In this document: piece by piece, positions 33,357 to 42,489 of the stretch
Position numbering within the stretch: the stretch's first letter is position 1
Layout of the letters: every line of letters begins with the position of its first letter
From: Streptomyces ficellus
Lineage (GTDB): Bacteria; Actinomycetota; Actinomycetes; Streptomycetales; Streptomycetaceae
Direction of reading: 5' to 3'
Length of the DNA stretch: 64,000 bases
NCBI RefSeq assembly: GCF_009739905.1
Contig: NZ_CP034279.1
Location: 5,146,001 to 5,210,000, forward strand
Translations under genes and position numbers: made by a program
The notes under the pieces: generated by a model
What the model saw: only the letters and a program-made list of their open reading frames with translations
Databases searched by the model: none
What the model was told of the DNA's origin: nothing

Positions 33357-34025
33357 TCAGGCCGCCACGCGGGCCAGGAGCATTCCGTCGTAGCCCTTCC
33401 CGCCGACCGTCTGGATCGCGGTCGCGTCCAGCCGCGGGTCCCGGGCGACCAGGTCGAACAATTCCCGTGTCGCGGTCACCGCCGGGTCCGTCGAGGACTC
33501 GTCGGTGACCGCGCCGCCGCGTACGACGTTGTCGACGACGATCAGGCTGCCGGGGCGGGTCAGCCGCAGCGCCCAGTCCAGGTACCGCGGGTTGTTCGGC
33601 TTGTCGGCGTCGATGAAGACCAGGTCGAAGGGGCCGGCGCCCTCCTCGGCCAGTCGCGGCAGCGTGTCGAGGGCCGCGCCGGTGCGGATCTCGGCGACCT
33701 TGTCCAGCCCCGCCCGTGCGAGGTTCGCGCGGGCGACGTCGGCGTGGTCGGGGTTGTACTCCAGTGAGACGAGCCTGCCGTCCTCCGGCAGCGCGCGGGC
33801 GAGCCAGATGGTGCTGTAGCCGCCGAGCGTGCCGATCTCCAGGACGGTCCGGGCGCCCTGCGTCCTGGCCAGCAGGTGCAGCAGCTTCCCCAGCGGCGCG
33901 GTGACGCTGATCGCCGGGAGGCCCGCGGCCTCGCTGTCGGCGAGCGCGGCCGTCAGGGCCTCGTCGGCGGGTGCCAGCATGTCGGTGAGGTAGTCGTCCA
34001 CGGCGGACCATCGCTCTTGGCTCAT
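33357..34025 (-). CDS. class I SAM-dependent O-methyltransferase
   Basis: A 222-residue protein of the catechol/caffeoyl-CoA O-methyltransferase family: LEIGTLGGYSTIWLARALP (about residues 63-81) is the SAM-binding motif I, DLVFIDADKPNNPRYLDWAL (about 134-153) carries the metal-binding Asp pair, and VVDNVVRGG (about 162-170) follows. It would methylate a hydroxyl of a small aromatic acceptor using SAM and a divalent metal. The local substrate is unknown. It is only 52 bases from the P450 gene on the same strand, so co-transcription is possible. Confidence 0.9.
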   Translation of the reverse strand: MSQERWSAVDDYLTDMLAPADEALTAALADSEAAGLPAISVTAPLGKLLHLLARTQGARTVLEIGTLGGYSTIWLARALPEDGRLVSLEYNPDHADVARANLARAGLDKVAEIRTGAALDTLPRLAEEGAGPFDLVFIDADKPNNPRYLDWALRLTRPGSLIVVDNVVRGGAVTDESSTDPAVTATRELFDLVARDPRLDATAIQTVGGKGYDGMLLARVAA

Positions 34026-34077
34026 GCAGCCGAACGTACGTCACCCGGTGGCCGTGGACCGCTCATTACCGGCCGTG

Positions 34078-35349
34078 TTACTCCCGGCCGAGGGTGACCT
34101 GGAGTTCCTTGATGCCGTTGAGCCACGCCGCGCGCAGGCGCCTGGGGTCGCCGGCCGGGCGGAGGCCGGGGAGGCTGTCGGCGATGGCGTTGAAGATGAG
34201 GTCGATCTCCAGGACGGCGAGCGACTTGCCGAGGCAGAAGTGGGGCCCGCCGCCACCGAATCCCAGGTGGGGGTTGGGATCGCGGGTGATGTCGAAGCGT
34301 TCGGGGTGGTCGAAGACCTCGGGGTCGTGGTTGGCGGAGGAGTAGAAGATGCCGACGCGGTCGCCCGCGCGGATCTTCCGGCCACCCAGTTCGAGGTCGC
34401 GGGTGGCGGTCCGCTGGAAGGACACGACGGGCGTGGCCCAGCGGACGATCTCCTCGGCCGTGGTGCGGGGGCGTTCGCGCTTGTACAGCTCCCACTGTTC
34501 GGGGTGGGTGAGGAAGGCGTGCATGCCGTGGCTGATGGCGTTGCGGGTGGTCTCGTTGCCCGCCACGGCGAGCAGGATGACGAAGAAGCCGAACTCGTCG
34601 CCCGCGAGGTTGCCCTCGTCCTCGGCGGCGACCAGTTGCGACACGATGTCGTGGGCGGGGCACTCCTTGCGGGCGGCGGCGAGGTTCATCGCGTACGAGA
34701 CGATCTCCATGGCCGCCTCGGTGCCGACCTCCTCGGTGATGGCGTACTCGGGGTCGTCGTAGGCCGCCATCTTGTTGGACCAGTCGAAGATCTTGGCGCG
34801 GTCCTGCTGCGGTACGCCGATGAGTTCGGCGATGGCCTGGAGCGGCAGTTCGACGGCGATCTCGGTGACGAAGTCGAACGAGCCGTCGTCGCCCGCGTGC
34901 GCCAGGGCCGTCCGCACGATGGAGCGGGCCCGTTCACGCAGGGCGCCCTCCAGGGACCGGACCGCCCGGGGCGTGAAGCCGCGCTGGACGATCTGGCGGA
35001 CCCGGGTGTGCTCGGGCGGGTCCATGTTGAGCATGATCAGCTTCTGGACGTCGATCTGGTCGCGGCTGATCGTCTCGTTGAACCGGAGGATCGCCGTGTT
35101 GGTGTGCGAGGAGAACAGCTCCGGGTGCGTCGACACGTATCGGACGTCGGCGTGCCGGGTCACCGCCCAGTACCCCTCGTCGTCGAAGCCGGAGATCCCG
35201 CGCGGCTGGGCGCACCACCAGACGGGGGCGGTCCGCCGCAGGACGGCGAACTCGGGCAGCGGCACGCGGGCCTGGAGAAGGTCGGGGTCGGTGAGGTCGA
35301 ACCCTTCCGGGAGGGCCGCCGGGAGGGACGGGAGGTGGGGGCAGGTCAT
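34078..35349 (-). CDS. cytochrome P450, CYP125-like (steroid side-chain hydroxylase)
   Basis: About 423 residues starting at MTCPHLP (35349), behind GGAGGTCG. Landmarks are the I-helix AGNETT (264-269), ExxR at 300-303 and the heme loop FGGGGPHFCLG with Cys372. The C-terminal ADSLPGLRPAGDPRRLRAAW followed by LNGIKELQV closely resembles mycobacterial CYP125, the C26/27 hydroxylase that starts cholesterol side-chain breakdown. It is divergent from a FadA5-like thiolase gene, and two KstR-like boxes lie between them. A CTGATG-CTC-CATCAG palindrome sits 15 bases before the ATG. Electron donors would be ferredoxins such as the one at 46893. Confidence 0.88.
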   Translation of the reverse strand: MTCPHLPSLPAALPEGFDLTDPDLLQARVPLPEFAVLRRTAPVWWCAQPRGISGFDDEGYWAVTRHADVRYVSTHPELFSSHTNTAILRFNETISRDQIDVQKLIMLNMDPPEHTRVRQIVQRGFTPRAVRSLEGALRERARSIVRTALAHAGDDGSFDFVTEIAVELPLQAIAELIGVPQQDRAKIFDWSNKMAAYDDPEYAITEEVGTEAAMEIVSYAMNLAAARKECPAHDIVSQLVAAEDEGNLAGDEFGFFVILLAVAGNETTRNAISHGMHAFLTHPEQWELYKRERPRTTAEEIVRWATPVVSFQRTATRDLELGGRKIRAGDRVGIFYSSANHDPEVFDHPERFDITRDPNPHLGFGGGGPHFCLGKSLAVLEIDLIFNAIADSLPGLRPAGDPRRLRAAWLNGIKELQVTLGRE

Positions 35350-35364
35350 CGACGACCTCCATAC

Positions 35365-35379
35365 CTGATGCTCCATCAG
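35365..35379. promoter_or_regulatory. 15-bp operator CTGATG-N3-CATCAG before the P450
   Basis: A perfect 6-3-6 palindrome immediately upstream of the P450 start. The same architecture occurs as CTGACG-N3-CGTCAG or a close variant at 43739, 45381, 54068 and 58946, each before a redox or steroid-related gene, suggesting one shared TetR-type regulator. Confidence 0.6.
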
Positions 35380-35395
35380 AACCTGCCCGCAAGGT

Positions 35396-35409
35396 AGTAA
35401 CGGGTTCTA
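35396..35409. promoter_or_regulatory. KstR-like box (P450 side)
   Basis: AGTAACGGGTTCTA fits the KstR consensus TnnAACnnGTTnnA at all fixed positions but the first. It lies 46 bases upstream of the P450 ATG. Confidence 0.55.
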
Positions 35410-35504
35410 CAAGTGGCAAGGGGCGTGCGGGACTCACTTGGTCCGCCGTGGCGTGCACGACCCTTGCGTACCCGGGGTAATCCTCAGCAGACTGACCCGA
35501 CAAC

Positions 35505-35518
35505 TAGAACGCGTACCA
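35505..35518. promoter_or_regulatory. KstR-like box (thiolase side)
   Basis: TAGAACGCGTACCA matches TnnAACnnGTTnnA with one mismatch (GTA for GTT), 56 bases upstream of the thiolase start. Having boxes on both sides of this divergent promoter region strengthens the assignment. Confidence 0.55.
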
Positions 35519-35574
35519 GTTCGTCCGTGGCGGCGCCGGGACGCCTCGCGGGCGTGCGAGGAGAGGACGAGCTC

Positions 35575-36744
35575 ATGGCCGCGGAACCCGTCATCGTCGA
35601 AGCCGTACGCACCCCCATCGGAAAACGCTCGGGCGCACTCGCCAACCTCCACCCCGCCTACCTGCTGGGCGAGACGTACCGGGAGATCCTCGGACGCACC
35701 GGCATCCACGCCGACTGCGTCGAACAGATCGTCAGCGGCACGGTCACCCACGCCGGTGAGCAGTCCATGAACCCCGCCCGCACCGCCTGGCTCGCGATGG
35801 GCCTGCCGTACGAGACCGCCGCGACCACCGTCGACTGCCAGTGCGGGTCCTCCCAGCAGGCCTCGCACATGGTCGCCAACATGATCGCCTCTGGGGTCAT
35901 CGACGTCGGCATCAGCTGCGGCGTGGAGGCCATGTCCCGCGTGCCGCTGGGCAGCGGCTCCAAGCACGGCCCGGGCAAGCCCTTCCCCGACGAGTGGAAC
36001 GTCGACCTGCCCAACCAGTTCGAGGCGGCCGAGCGCATCGCCCGCCACCGGGGCCTCACGCGCGAGCGGGTCGACGCACTCGGGCTGCTGTCCCAGGAGC
36101 GCGCCGCCGCCGCGTGGGCAGAGGAGCGCTTCAAGCGCGAGACGTTCGCCGTCCAGGTGCCCACCACGGAGGACGAGCAGCGCGAGGGCCAGGGCATGTG
36201 GCGGCTCGTCGACCGGGACGAGGGGCTGCGCGACACCAGCGCGGAGGCGCTCGCCCGGCTCAAGCCGGTCATGCCGACCGCCGTCCACACCGCCGGCAAC
36301 TCCTCGCAGATATCCGACGGCGCCGCCGCCCTGATGTGGGCGTCCAAGCGCATGGCCCGCGCCCTGAAGCTCAAGCCCCGCGCCCGCGTCGTCGCCCAGG
36401 CGCTGGTCGGCGCCGACCCCCACTTCCACCTCGACGGGCCGATCGACGCGACCCGCGCCGTCCTCGGCCGGGCCGGGATGTCGCTCAAGGACATCGACCT
36501 GGTCGAGATCAACGAGGCCTTCGCCTCGGTGGTGCTCAGCTGGGCGCAGGTTTTCGACCAGGACCTGGAGAAGGTCAACGTGAACGGCGGCGCGATCGCC
36601 CTCGGCCACCCGGTGGGCGCGACCGGCGCACGGCTCATCACCACCGCGCTCCACGAACTGGAACGCTCCGACAAGGAGTTCGCCCTGATCGCCATGTGCG
36701 CGGGCGGCGGGCTGGCCACCGGCACCATCATCCAGCGCCTCTGA
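35575..36744 (+). CDS. steroid 3-ketoacyl-CoA thiolase (FadA5-like)
   Basis: A 389-residue protein, ATG 35575 behind GAGGAGAGGA. Thiolase motifs: the nucleophile Cys90 in DCQCGSSQQA, then NEAFAS, then GGAIALGHPVGATGAR with the catalytic His, and C-terminal AMCAGGG with the acid-base Cys. Similarity to the FadA5 group, which releases acetyl-CoA or propionyl-CoA during steroid side-chain beta-oxidation, is suggested by the flanking CYP125-like P450 and KstR-like boxes. A general acetyl-CoA acetyltransferase remains possible. Confidence 0.85.
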   Translation: MAAEPVIVEAVRTPIGKRSGALANLHPAYLLGETYREILGRTGIHADCVEQIVSGTVTHAGEQSMNPARTAWLAMGLPYETAATTVDCQCGSSQQASHMVANMIASGVIDVGISCGVEAMSRVPLGSGSKHGPGKPFPDEWNVDLPNQFEAAERIARHRGLTRERVDALGLLSQERAAAAWAEERFKRETFAVQVPTTEDEQREGQGMWRLVDRDEGLRDTSAEALARLKPVMPTAVHTAGNSSQISDGAAALMWASKRMARALKLKPRARVVAQALVGADPHFHLDGPIDATRAVLGRAGMSLKDIDLVEINEAFASVVLSWAQVFDQDLEKVNVNGGAIALGHPVGATGARLITTALHELERSDKEFALIAMCAGGGLATGTIIQRL

Positions 36745-36790
36745 ACCGCGGCGCCGACACCAGCACTCCGAAGCCCGCGTGCGGGCCGGG

Positions 36791-37606
36791 TCAGGTCCTC
36801 GGGGCGCTCTCGAAACCGGTCCGCGCGTCGAACGCCGCCCGCCGGGTCGCCCGGCGGAGGGCCCGCAGGACCGTCGACCCGATGGTCGTCACCAGGACGA
36901 CGGTGAGCACCGCCCGCCCCAGGTCCCAGCCGAGCGACGTCGCCGCGCAGTACGCCACGAACCGCACCAGGTTCTCGTGCACCGGGTCACCGGGCTGGAA
37001 CGAGATGCCGCTGCCCATCCCCTGGAGGGTCACCCACCCCTGGAGGTTCATCACGGTCCCGTACGCGAACGCCGCCACCGCCCCGTACAGCGACAGCATC
37101 AGCAACTCGGCCCGGCCCCGCACCGCCACCGGACCCGGCAGCAGGCCCGCGCCCATCGTGAACCAGCCCATCGACAGCATCTGGAACGGCATCCACGGCC
37201 CCACCCCGCCGGTCAGCAGCGCCGACGCGAACATCGTCACCGCGCCCAGCACGAACCCGAATCCCGGGCCGAGGACCCGGCCGCTCAGCACCATCAGGAA
37301 GAACATCGGCTCCAGGCCCGCCGTGCCCGCGCCCAGCGGCCGCAACGCCGCGCCGACCGCCGCGAGCACGCCCAGCATCGCCACCGCCTTCGCGTCCATG
37401 CCGCAGTCGGCGATCGTCGCCACCACCACCGCCACCAGCAGCGGCAGCAGCACCGCCAGCAGCCACGGCGCGTCCTGCGAACGGCCCGCCAGCACGGACG
37501 AGCCGTCGCTGAGGAGCGGCCAGCCGAAGGCGACCACCCCGATGGCGCTGATCAGGACGAGCGCGGCGACCGACCGCGGACCGAGGCGCACCGGGCGGCC
37601 GCTCAC
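36791..37606 (-). CDS. ECF transporter substrate-binding (S) component
   Basis: About 271 residues, start at GTG 37606, overlapping the stop of the ATPase gene by four bases. It has about seven membrane helices. ECF-S-like features include VLAAVGAALRPLGAGTAGLEPMFFLMVLSGRVLGPGFGFVLG, with the Ala-rich first helix and conserved Arg/Gly loops. As the last gene of the cobalamin-riboswitch operon it probably provides specificity for cobalamin or a precursor (inferred). It resembles the ECF S components annotated in actinomycetes only as generic. Confidence 0.82.
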   Translation of the reverse strand: MSGRPVRLGPRSVAALVLISAIGVVAFGWPLLSDGSSVLAGRSQDAPWLLAVLLPLLVAVVVATIADCGMDAKAVAMLGVLAAVGAALRPLGAGTAGLEPMFFLMVLSGRVLGPGFGFVLGAVTMFASALLTGGVGPWMPFQMLSMGWFTMGAGLLPGPVAVRGRAELLMLSLYGAVAAFAYGTVMNLQGWVTLQGMGSGISFQPGDPVHENLVRFVAYCAATSLGWDLGRAVLTVVLVTTIGSTVLRALRRATRRAAFDARTGFESAPRT

Positions 37607-39294
37607 AGGACCGCCTCCACCTGCGAGACGGTCAGCCACGGCCGGGGCGCCAGGATCTTCGCCACCTGCGGGGCGAACGCCGGGGAGGAGACGACGACCT
37701 CATGGGTGGGGCCGTCCGCGACGGCCTCCCCGTCGGCGAGGATCACCACCCGGTGCGCCAGTTCGGCGGCCAGTTCCACGTCGTGCGTCGCCATCACGAT
37801 GGCGTGCCCGTCGGCGGCCAGCCCCTTCAGCACCCCGGCGAGCCGGGCCTTCGCCGCGTAGTCCAGGCCCCGCGTCGGCTCGTCGAGCAGCAGCAGCGGT
37901 GGCCGCGCCGTCAGCACCACCGCCAGCGCCAGGGCCAGCCGCTGCCCCTCGGACAGGTCCCGGGGGTGCACGTCGTCCGCCACACCCGGCAGCAGCTCCG
38001 ACACCAGCGCCCGGCAGGCCCCGGGGACGGCGCCCGCGTCGGCGTCGGCGGCCGCGCACTCGGCGGCCACCGTGTCCGCGTACAGCAGGTCACGCGGCTC
38101 CTGCGGGACCAGCCCCACGTGCCGGATCAGCTCACGCGGCGGTGTGCGGTGCGGCACCCGGCCGCCCACCAGGACGCTGCCCGACGCGGGCTCGACCATC
38201 CCCACCAGAGCGCCCAGCAGCGTCGACTTGCCGGCGCCGTTGCGGCCCATCAGCGCCACCGTCTCCCCGGCGCGCACCGCCAGCTCCACGCCCCGCAGCG
38301 CCTCCACCCGGCCGCGCCGCACCGCGAGGGCACGCGCCTCGGCGACGGCGTCCCCGCCACCCGCGCCCCCGTCGCGACGGCGCAGCAGCCGGCCCAGCCC
38401 GCCCCGCGCACCGGACGGCTCCGCGGCGCCACCGCCAGCGGGCGCCGGCCGCACCACCTCACCGGGCGCCGGGGCGCGGCCCTCCAGCCGGTCCCGCAGC
38501 CCGCCCGCACGGCGCCGCGCGTCCCGGACCGACAGCGGGAGCGGGTCCCAGCCCGCCAGCCGGCCGAGGGCGACCACCGGGGGGTGCACGGGCGAGACGG
38601 CCATCACGTCGGCCGGCGCGCCCAGGACCACCGGGGCGCCAGGGCCCGGCAGGAGGGCGACCTGGTCGGCGTACTGGACCACCCGCTCCAGCCGGTGCTC
38701 CGCCATCAGGACGGTGGTGCCCAGATCGTGGACCAGCCGCTGGAGGACCGCGAGGACCTCCTCCGCGGCCGCCGGGTCCAGCGCCGACGTCGGCTCGTCC
38801 AGCACCAGCACCTTGGGGTGCGGGGTCAGCACCGACCCGATCGCCACCCGCTGCTGCTGGCCGCCCGACAGCGTCGCGATCGGCCGGTCCCGCAGGGCCG
38901 CGAGACCCAGCAGGTCCAGGGTCTCCTCCACCCGGCGGCGCATCACCGCGGGCGCCAGGCCCAGCGATTCCATGCCGTACGCCAGCTCGTCCTCCACCGT
39001 GTCGGTGACGAAGTGCGCGAGCGGGTCCTGGCCCACGGTGCCGACCAGGTCGGCCAGCTCACGCGGCTTGTGCGTACGGGTGTCACGGCCGTCGACGGTG
39101 ACCCGGCCGCGCAGAGTGCCGCCCGTGAAGTGCGGGACCAGGCCCGGCACCGCGTTCAGCAACGTCGACTTGCCCACCCCCGAAGGGCCCACCAGCAGCA
39201 CCAGCTCACCCTCCGGCACGGTGAGGTCGACACCGTCCAGCGTCGGCCTGGCGGCGTCGGCGTACGTCACCGAGACGTTCTCGAACCGGATCAC
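37603..39294 (-). CDS. ECF transporter fused double ATPase (A1-A2)
   Basis: A 563-residue protein with two complete ABC ATPase domains. Domain 1: Walker A GPSGVGKST (about residues 36-44), signature LSGGQQQR, Walker B VLVLDEPTSALDP. Domain 2: Walker A GRNGAGKST, signature LSEGQRLALA, Walker B LLLLDEPTRGLDY. A Gly/Ala/Arg-rich linker of about 80 residues joins them. Fusing both ATPases of an energy-coupling-factor module is common in actinomycetes. The start is GTG 39294, four bases inside the T-component stop. It powers vitamin uptake with the T and S subunits encoded beside it. Confidence 0.92.
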   Translation of the reverse strand: MIRFENVSVTYADAARPTLDGVDLTVPEGELVLLVGPSGVGKSTLLNAVPGLVPHFTGGTLRGRVTVDGRDTRTHKPRELADLVGTVGQDPLAHFVTDTVEDELAYGMESLGLAPAVMRRRVEETLDLLGLAALRDRPIATLSGGQQQRVAIGSVLTPHPKVLVLDEPTSALDPAAAEEVLAVLQRLVHDLGTTVLMAEHRLERVVQYADQVALLPGPGAPVVLGAPADVMAVSPVHPPVVALGRLAGWDPLPLSVRDARRRAGGLRDRLEGRAPAPGEVVRPAPAGGGAAEPSGARGGLGRLLRRRDGGAGGGDAVAEARALAVRRGRVEALRGVELAVRAGETVALMGRNGAGKSTLLGALVGMVEPASGSVLVGGRVPHRTPPRELIRHVGLVPQEPRDLLYADTVAAECAAADADAGAVPGACRALVSELLPGVADDVHPRDLSEGQRLALALAVVLTARPPLLLLDEPTRGLDYAAKARLAGVLKGLAADGHAIVMATHDVELAAELAHRVVILADGEAVADGPTHEVVVSSPAFAPQVAKILAPRPWLTVSQVEAVL

Positions 39295-40391
39295 ACGGAC
39301 TCCTTCGGCAGCGGGGCCACGAACGCGGGCAGCAGGCCCACCAGGACGGACAGCGCCGGCCACAGCGGCAGCTCCGGCGCGGCGAGCGGGACGACTCCGG
39401 GGTGCAGCGCCGCCGTGCCGGCCGCGGTCACCAGGGCCGCGACCGCCACCCCCGACCCGGCCACCAGCCAGGACCGCACGCCCCACCGGTCGGGCCGGTA
39501 GCGGGTGCGGACCGAACGGCGGCCGCCCAGCCGCAGCGCCGCCAGCACCATGACCACCCCCGCGCCGACGAGCGGCACCCCGTACGACTCCCCGGACGCG
39601 GCCAGCAGCCCGTACGCGCCGACGCACACGGCGAACAGGCCGCCCAGCGTCAGCACCGTCGTGGTGTGCCGCACCACCGGCGGCACCGGCGCGGTACGCC
39701 CGTACCCCCGCGCGTCCATCGACGCCGCGACCGCCACCGACCGCTCCAGCGCCCCCTCCAGCACCGGCAGGCCCACCTGGAGCACCGCCCGCACCCCGCC
39801 CGTGGGCCGCCCGCGCAGCCGCCGGGCCGTCCGCAACCGCGCTACGTCGGACACCATGTTCGGCGCGAACGTCATCGCGACCACCACCGCGACCCCCACC
39901 TCGTACAGCGCGCCCGGCAGCGACTTCAGCAGCCGCGCCGGGTTCGCGAGCGCGTTCGCCGCGCCCACGCAGATCAGCAGCGTGGCCAGCTTCGCCCCGT
40001 CGTACAGCGCGAACAGCAGCTGCTCGGCCGTCACCCGGCCGCCGATCCGCACCCCCTGCGCCCAGTCGGGCAACGGCACCTCCGGCAGCGTGACCAGCAG
40101 GTGCGTCCCGGGGATCGGCGAACCCAGGAACACCGAGAACACCAGCCGGACCACCAGCACCGCCAGGCCCAGCTTCACGAACGCCCCGTACGAGCGGGCC
40201 CACGGCGCGTCGGTGCGGCGGGCCGCCACCACGTACCCGGCCACCCCGACGAGCAGGCCCAGCAGCAGCGGGTTCGTGGTGCGGGACGCGGCGGCCGCCA
40301 GGCCCAGCGCCCACAGCCACCAGGCACCCGCGTGCACGGCGTTGGAACGGTTCGCCTCGGGTGCGCGCAGCCCGGCCGGGCGGGGGCTCAT
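39291..40391 (-). CDS. ECF transporter transmembrane (T) component
   Basis: About 366 residues, start at MSPRPAGLRA (40391). Membrane helices include HAGAWWLWALGLAAAASRTTNPLLLGLLVG and the ECF-T coupling helices with short Ala-Arg motifs: SMDARGYGR (about residue 213) and the related RTARRLRGR just before it. These contact the ATPases. The ATG overlaps the stop of the upstream exported protein gene by four bases. The C-terminal region has several additional hydrophobic segments, making this T component longer than the usual 250 residues. Confidence 0.88.
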   Translation of the reverse strand: MSPRPAGLRAPEANRSNAVHAGAWWLWALGLAAAASRTTNPLLLGLLVGVAGYVVAARRTDAPWARSYGAFVKLGLAVLVVRLVFSVFLGSPIPGTHLLVTLPEVPLPDWAQGVRIGGRVTAEQLLFALYDGAKLATLLICVGAANALANPARLLKSLPGALYEVGVAVVVAMTFAPNMVSDVARLRTARRLRGRPTGGVRAVLQVGLPVLEGALERSVAVAASMDARGYGRTAPVPPVVRHTTTVLTLGGLFAVCVGAYGLLAASGESYGVPLVGAGVVMVLAALRLGGRRSVRTRYRPDRWGVRSWLVAGSGVAVAALVTAAGTAALHPGVVPLAAPELPLWPALSVLVGLLPAFVAPLPKESV

Positions 40392-41068
40392 CGGCGACGG
40401 CGGCGGGCCTGCCACACCCCGGCGGCGCCCAGCACGACGACGGCGGCCACACCGGTGACGACGCCGGCGGACGGCCCGGGTTCCAGGTCCATGACGGGGT
40501 GCGGCGCGGGCGGGGGAGACGGCGAACCGGTCGGGCTCGGCCCACCGGGCGTCGCCGCGACCTGCTCCCCGCAACCGGTCCTCGGATAGCCGGAGATCCC
40601 GCAGAGCAGCGCATGGTTGTCGTACCGCAGTGGCTTCGCGACCTCCGCGAGGGCCTCCGCGGCGGTCGCGTCGGCCCGCACCCGGGCGCACGCGGCGCGC
40701 GGGGCGGGCGGCTGCCCGGACCCCTCCGGGGCGTCCGCCGCCGTGCCGGGGTCGATGACCACGCCGACGCGCTTGGTGCCGTCCTTCGCGGGCGTCGACG
40801 CGCAGATCGCGGCGAAGTCGGGTGCCCGGCGAGGCCGCTGGGCGTCCTGCGAGTCGGCGCTCACCGCGAACCGGTAGCCGTTGACGTCACCGTCGCCGGG
40901 CCGGGCCGTGGCCGGGCCCTGCGTGGCGTACGTCCAGCCCTTCCCGTCGCTCTCCCAGAACGACCAGTACCGGTAGCCGGCCGCCCCGGCCGGCCCGGCG
41001 AGGCCGAGCAGCACGGTGCAGGCGGCGAGCAGCAGGACGAGGAGGCGGGAGGAGGACCGGGTGCGCAT
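40388..41068 (-). CDS. exported single-pass protein, possible cobalamin-binding beta-domain
   Basis: A 226-residue protein with a signal peptide (about residues 1-27, ending AGA), a soluble domain and a C-terminal membrane anchor (AGVVTGVAAVVVLGAAGVW) followed by QARRRRR. The N-terminal YRYWSFWESDGKGWTYATQG, with PGDGDVNGYRFA after it, has the YW...W.Y...G...DGD pattern of DUF4430-like beta domains found in transcobalamin-type proteins. I infer this; no database comparison was possible. A Pro/Ser-rich linker (PSPTGSPSPPPAP) precedes the anchor. It overlaps both neighbours in the operon. Confidence 0.7.
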   Translation of the reverse strand: MRTRSSSRLLVLLLAACTVLLGLAGPAGAAGYRYWSFWESDGKGWTYATQGPATARPGDGDVNGYRFAVSADSQDAQRPRRAPDFAAICASTPAKDGTKRVGVVIDPGTAADAPEGSGQPPAPRAACARVRADATAAEALAEVAKPLRYDNHALLCGISGYPRTGCGEQVAATPGGPSPTGSPSPPPAPHPVMDLEPGPSAGVVTGVAAVVVLGAAGVWQARRRRR

Positions 41069-42390
41069 CACCGCTGCCGGTTCCGGTTGCGGCCGCTGAG
41101 CAGGAAGCCGATGCCGATGCCGGCGACCAGGAAGATCGCGACGACCAGCCACACGCTGAAGCCCTCGCTCTCGCCCTCCGCCCCGTTCGGCTCGGCGGAC
41201 TCCTGCTCCTTCTCCTTGGTCTCCAGGGGGGCCGCCTTCGGCGCCGGGCCGGTCGCGTTCAGCTGCCGTACGAGGTCGGCGCCGCCGAAGTCGCGGGCGT
41301 CGGCGCCCAGGGTGTGGGCGGCCAGGATCAGCTGCGCGTAGGCGGCCGGGCCGCTCTCCCTGGCCCAGGCCGCGGAGTTCTTCTCCAGCCACGCGAGCGC
41401 GCCGGCCGCCTTCTCGCCGTGCCCGGCGGCACCGACGGCGATGACCGCGTCGGCCGTGTTGCCGAAGTCAGGCTGGGGCGCGGTGGTGGCGGCGCCGGGC
41501 ATCGGCGGCAGGTCGAGGTGGCCGCTCCTGGCCAGGGCGCCCGCCAGGTAGGCGGCGCCGTTGCGGGCGGCGCGCTCGGCGGTCGGCGTGGCCGCGGGCT
41601 TGGCCGGGGTCTCACAGGTCGGCTTCTGCTCCGGCTTCACGCCGCGCGCCTGGAGGTCCTTGCCGAGCCCGGCGAGGACGGCGGCGGCGGTGGCGTCACC
41701 GTTCGCGACGAGCGCCCCCGTCTTGGGGTCGGGCTGGTAGGCGAACGCGCCCGCGCCCTGCTTGGCGTCACAGGGGATCGCGAAGCGGACCAGCGCGTCG
41801 TACGGGGTCTTCCCGCCCTTGGAGGTGATGTCGCCGGGCCGGTGGCCGGTCGCGGCCAGCGCGCTGACGACGATCGACGTCGAGTTGGCGTCGCTCGGCG
41901 AGCCGGGGTTGTAGCCCCAGCCGCCGTCCGGGTTCTGCACGCCCTTCAGCCAGGCGGCGCCCGCGCCGATGGCCTTGCTGACCGGGTCCTCGCCGGGCTC
42001 GTCCGTCTCGGGCTTGTCCACTCCGGACAGGGCCTGGACGGCGACGGCGGTGGCGTTGGTGTCGAGGACCGTCTTCGGGTCGCAGGTCTTCGCCGGGTCG
42101 GGGCGGTAGGACGCGAAGCCGCCGCCGTCGCACTGCTGGCCCATCAGCCAGGACACGGCCTGCCGGTTCGGCTCGACGCCGGACACCTGCTGGGCCATGA
42201 AGGCGAGCGACTGCCGCCACACGCCGTCGTACGTCGGGTCCTTCGTCCCGTAGAGGCCGGCCGGGAGCGCGGGGGCGGGGGAGGGGGCCGGCGACGGCGC
42301 CGCGTGGGCGGCCGGGGCACCGCCCGACAGCAGGACGGCGGCTGCGGCGAGTGCCGCGGCGGCGCCGCGGCGGACGCGAACGGTGGTCAT
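41068..42390 (-). CDS. exported alpha-alpha toroid (prenyltransferase/squalene-oxidase repeat) protein
   Basis: A 440-residue protein with a signal peptide (about residues 1-31, ending AHAA), then repeats of the type QQCDGGGF, QNPDGGWGY and ATAVAVQALSG spaced about 60-70 residues. These are the inner-helix repeats of the terpene cyclase/prenyltransferase/intrinsic-factor fold. The C-terminus has a Glu-rich stretch, a membrane anchor (VWLVVAIFLVAGIGIGFLLSG) and a basic tail. It lacks catalytic DxDD or QW-cyclase motifs. As first gene after a cobalamin riboswitch and before an ECF transporter, it looks like a cell-surface corrinoid-binding protein, not an enzyme (inference). Confidence 0.82.
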   Translation of the reverse strand: MTTVRVRRGAAAALAAAAVLLSGGAPAAHAAPSPAPSPAPALPAGLYGTKDPTYDGVWRQSLAFMAQQVSGVEPNRQAVSWLMGQQCDGGGFASYRPDPAKTCDPKTVLDTNATAVAVQALSGVDKPETDEPGEDPVSKAIGAGAAWLKGVQNPDGGWGYNPGSPSDANSTSIVVSALAATGHRPGDITSKGGKTPYDALVRFAIPCDAKQGAGAFAYQPDPKTGALVANGDATAAAVLAGLGKDLQARGVKPEQKPTCETPAKPAATPTAERAARNGAAYLAGALARSGHLDLPPMPGAATTAPQPDFGNTADAVIAVGAAGHGEKAAGALAWLEKNSAAWARESGPAAYAQLILAAHTLGADARDFGGADLVRQLNATGPAPKAAPLETKEKEQESAEPNGAEGESEGFSVWLVVAIFLVAGIGIGFLLSGRNRNRQR

Positions 42391-42489
42391 GGCGTGGGTG
42401 GCCTCTCCTGCGGGATCCGGGGACCGGCACGCGAAGGGCACCAGGCTCCGGCTCCGTATTCCTCGACGGTGCCGGTCACCGGAGGTAGG

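Noticed and set aside
35841..39008. A 1055-codon frame through the thiolase, ECF S and ATPase genes
   Set aside because: It crosses several well-supported genes on both strands in a different frame and consists of low-complexity Arg/Pro/Ala sequence.
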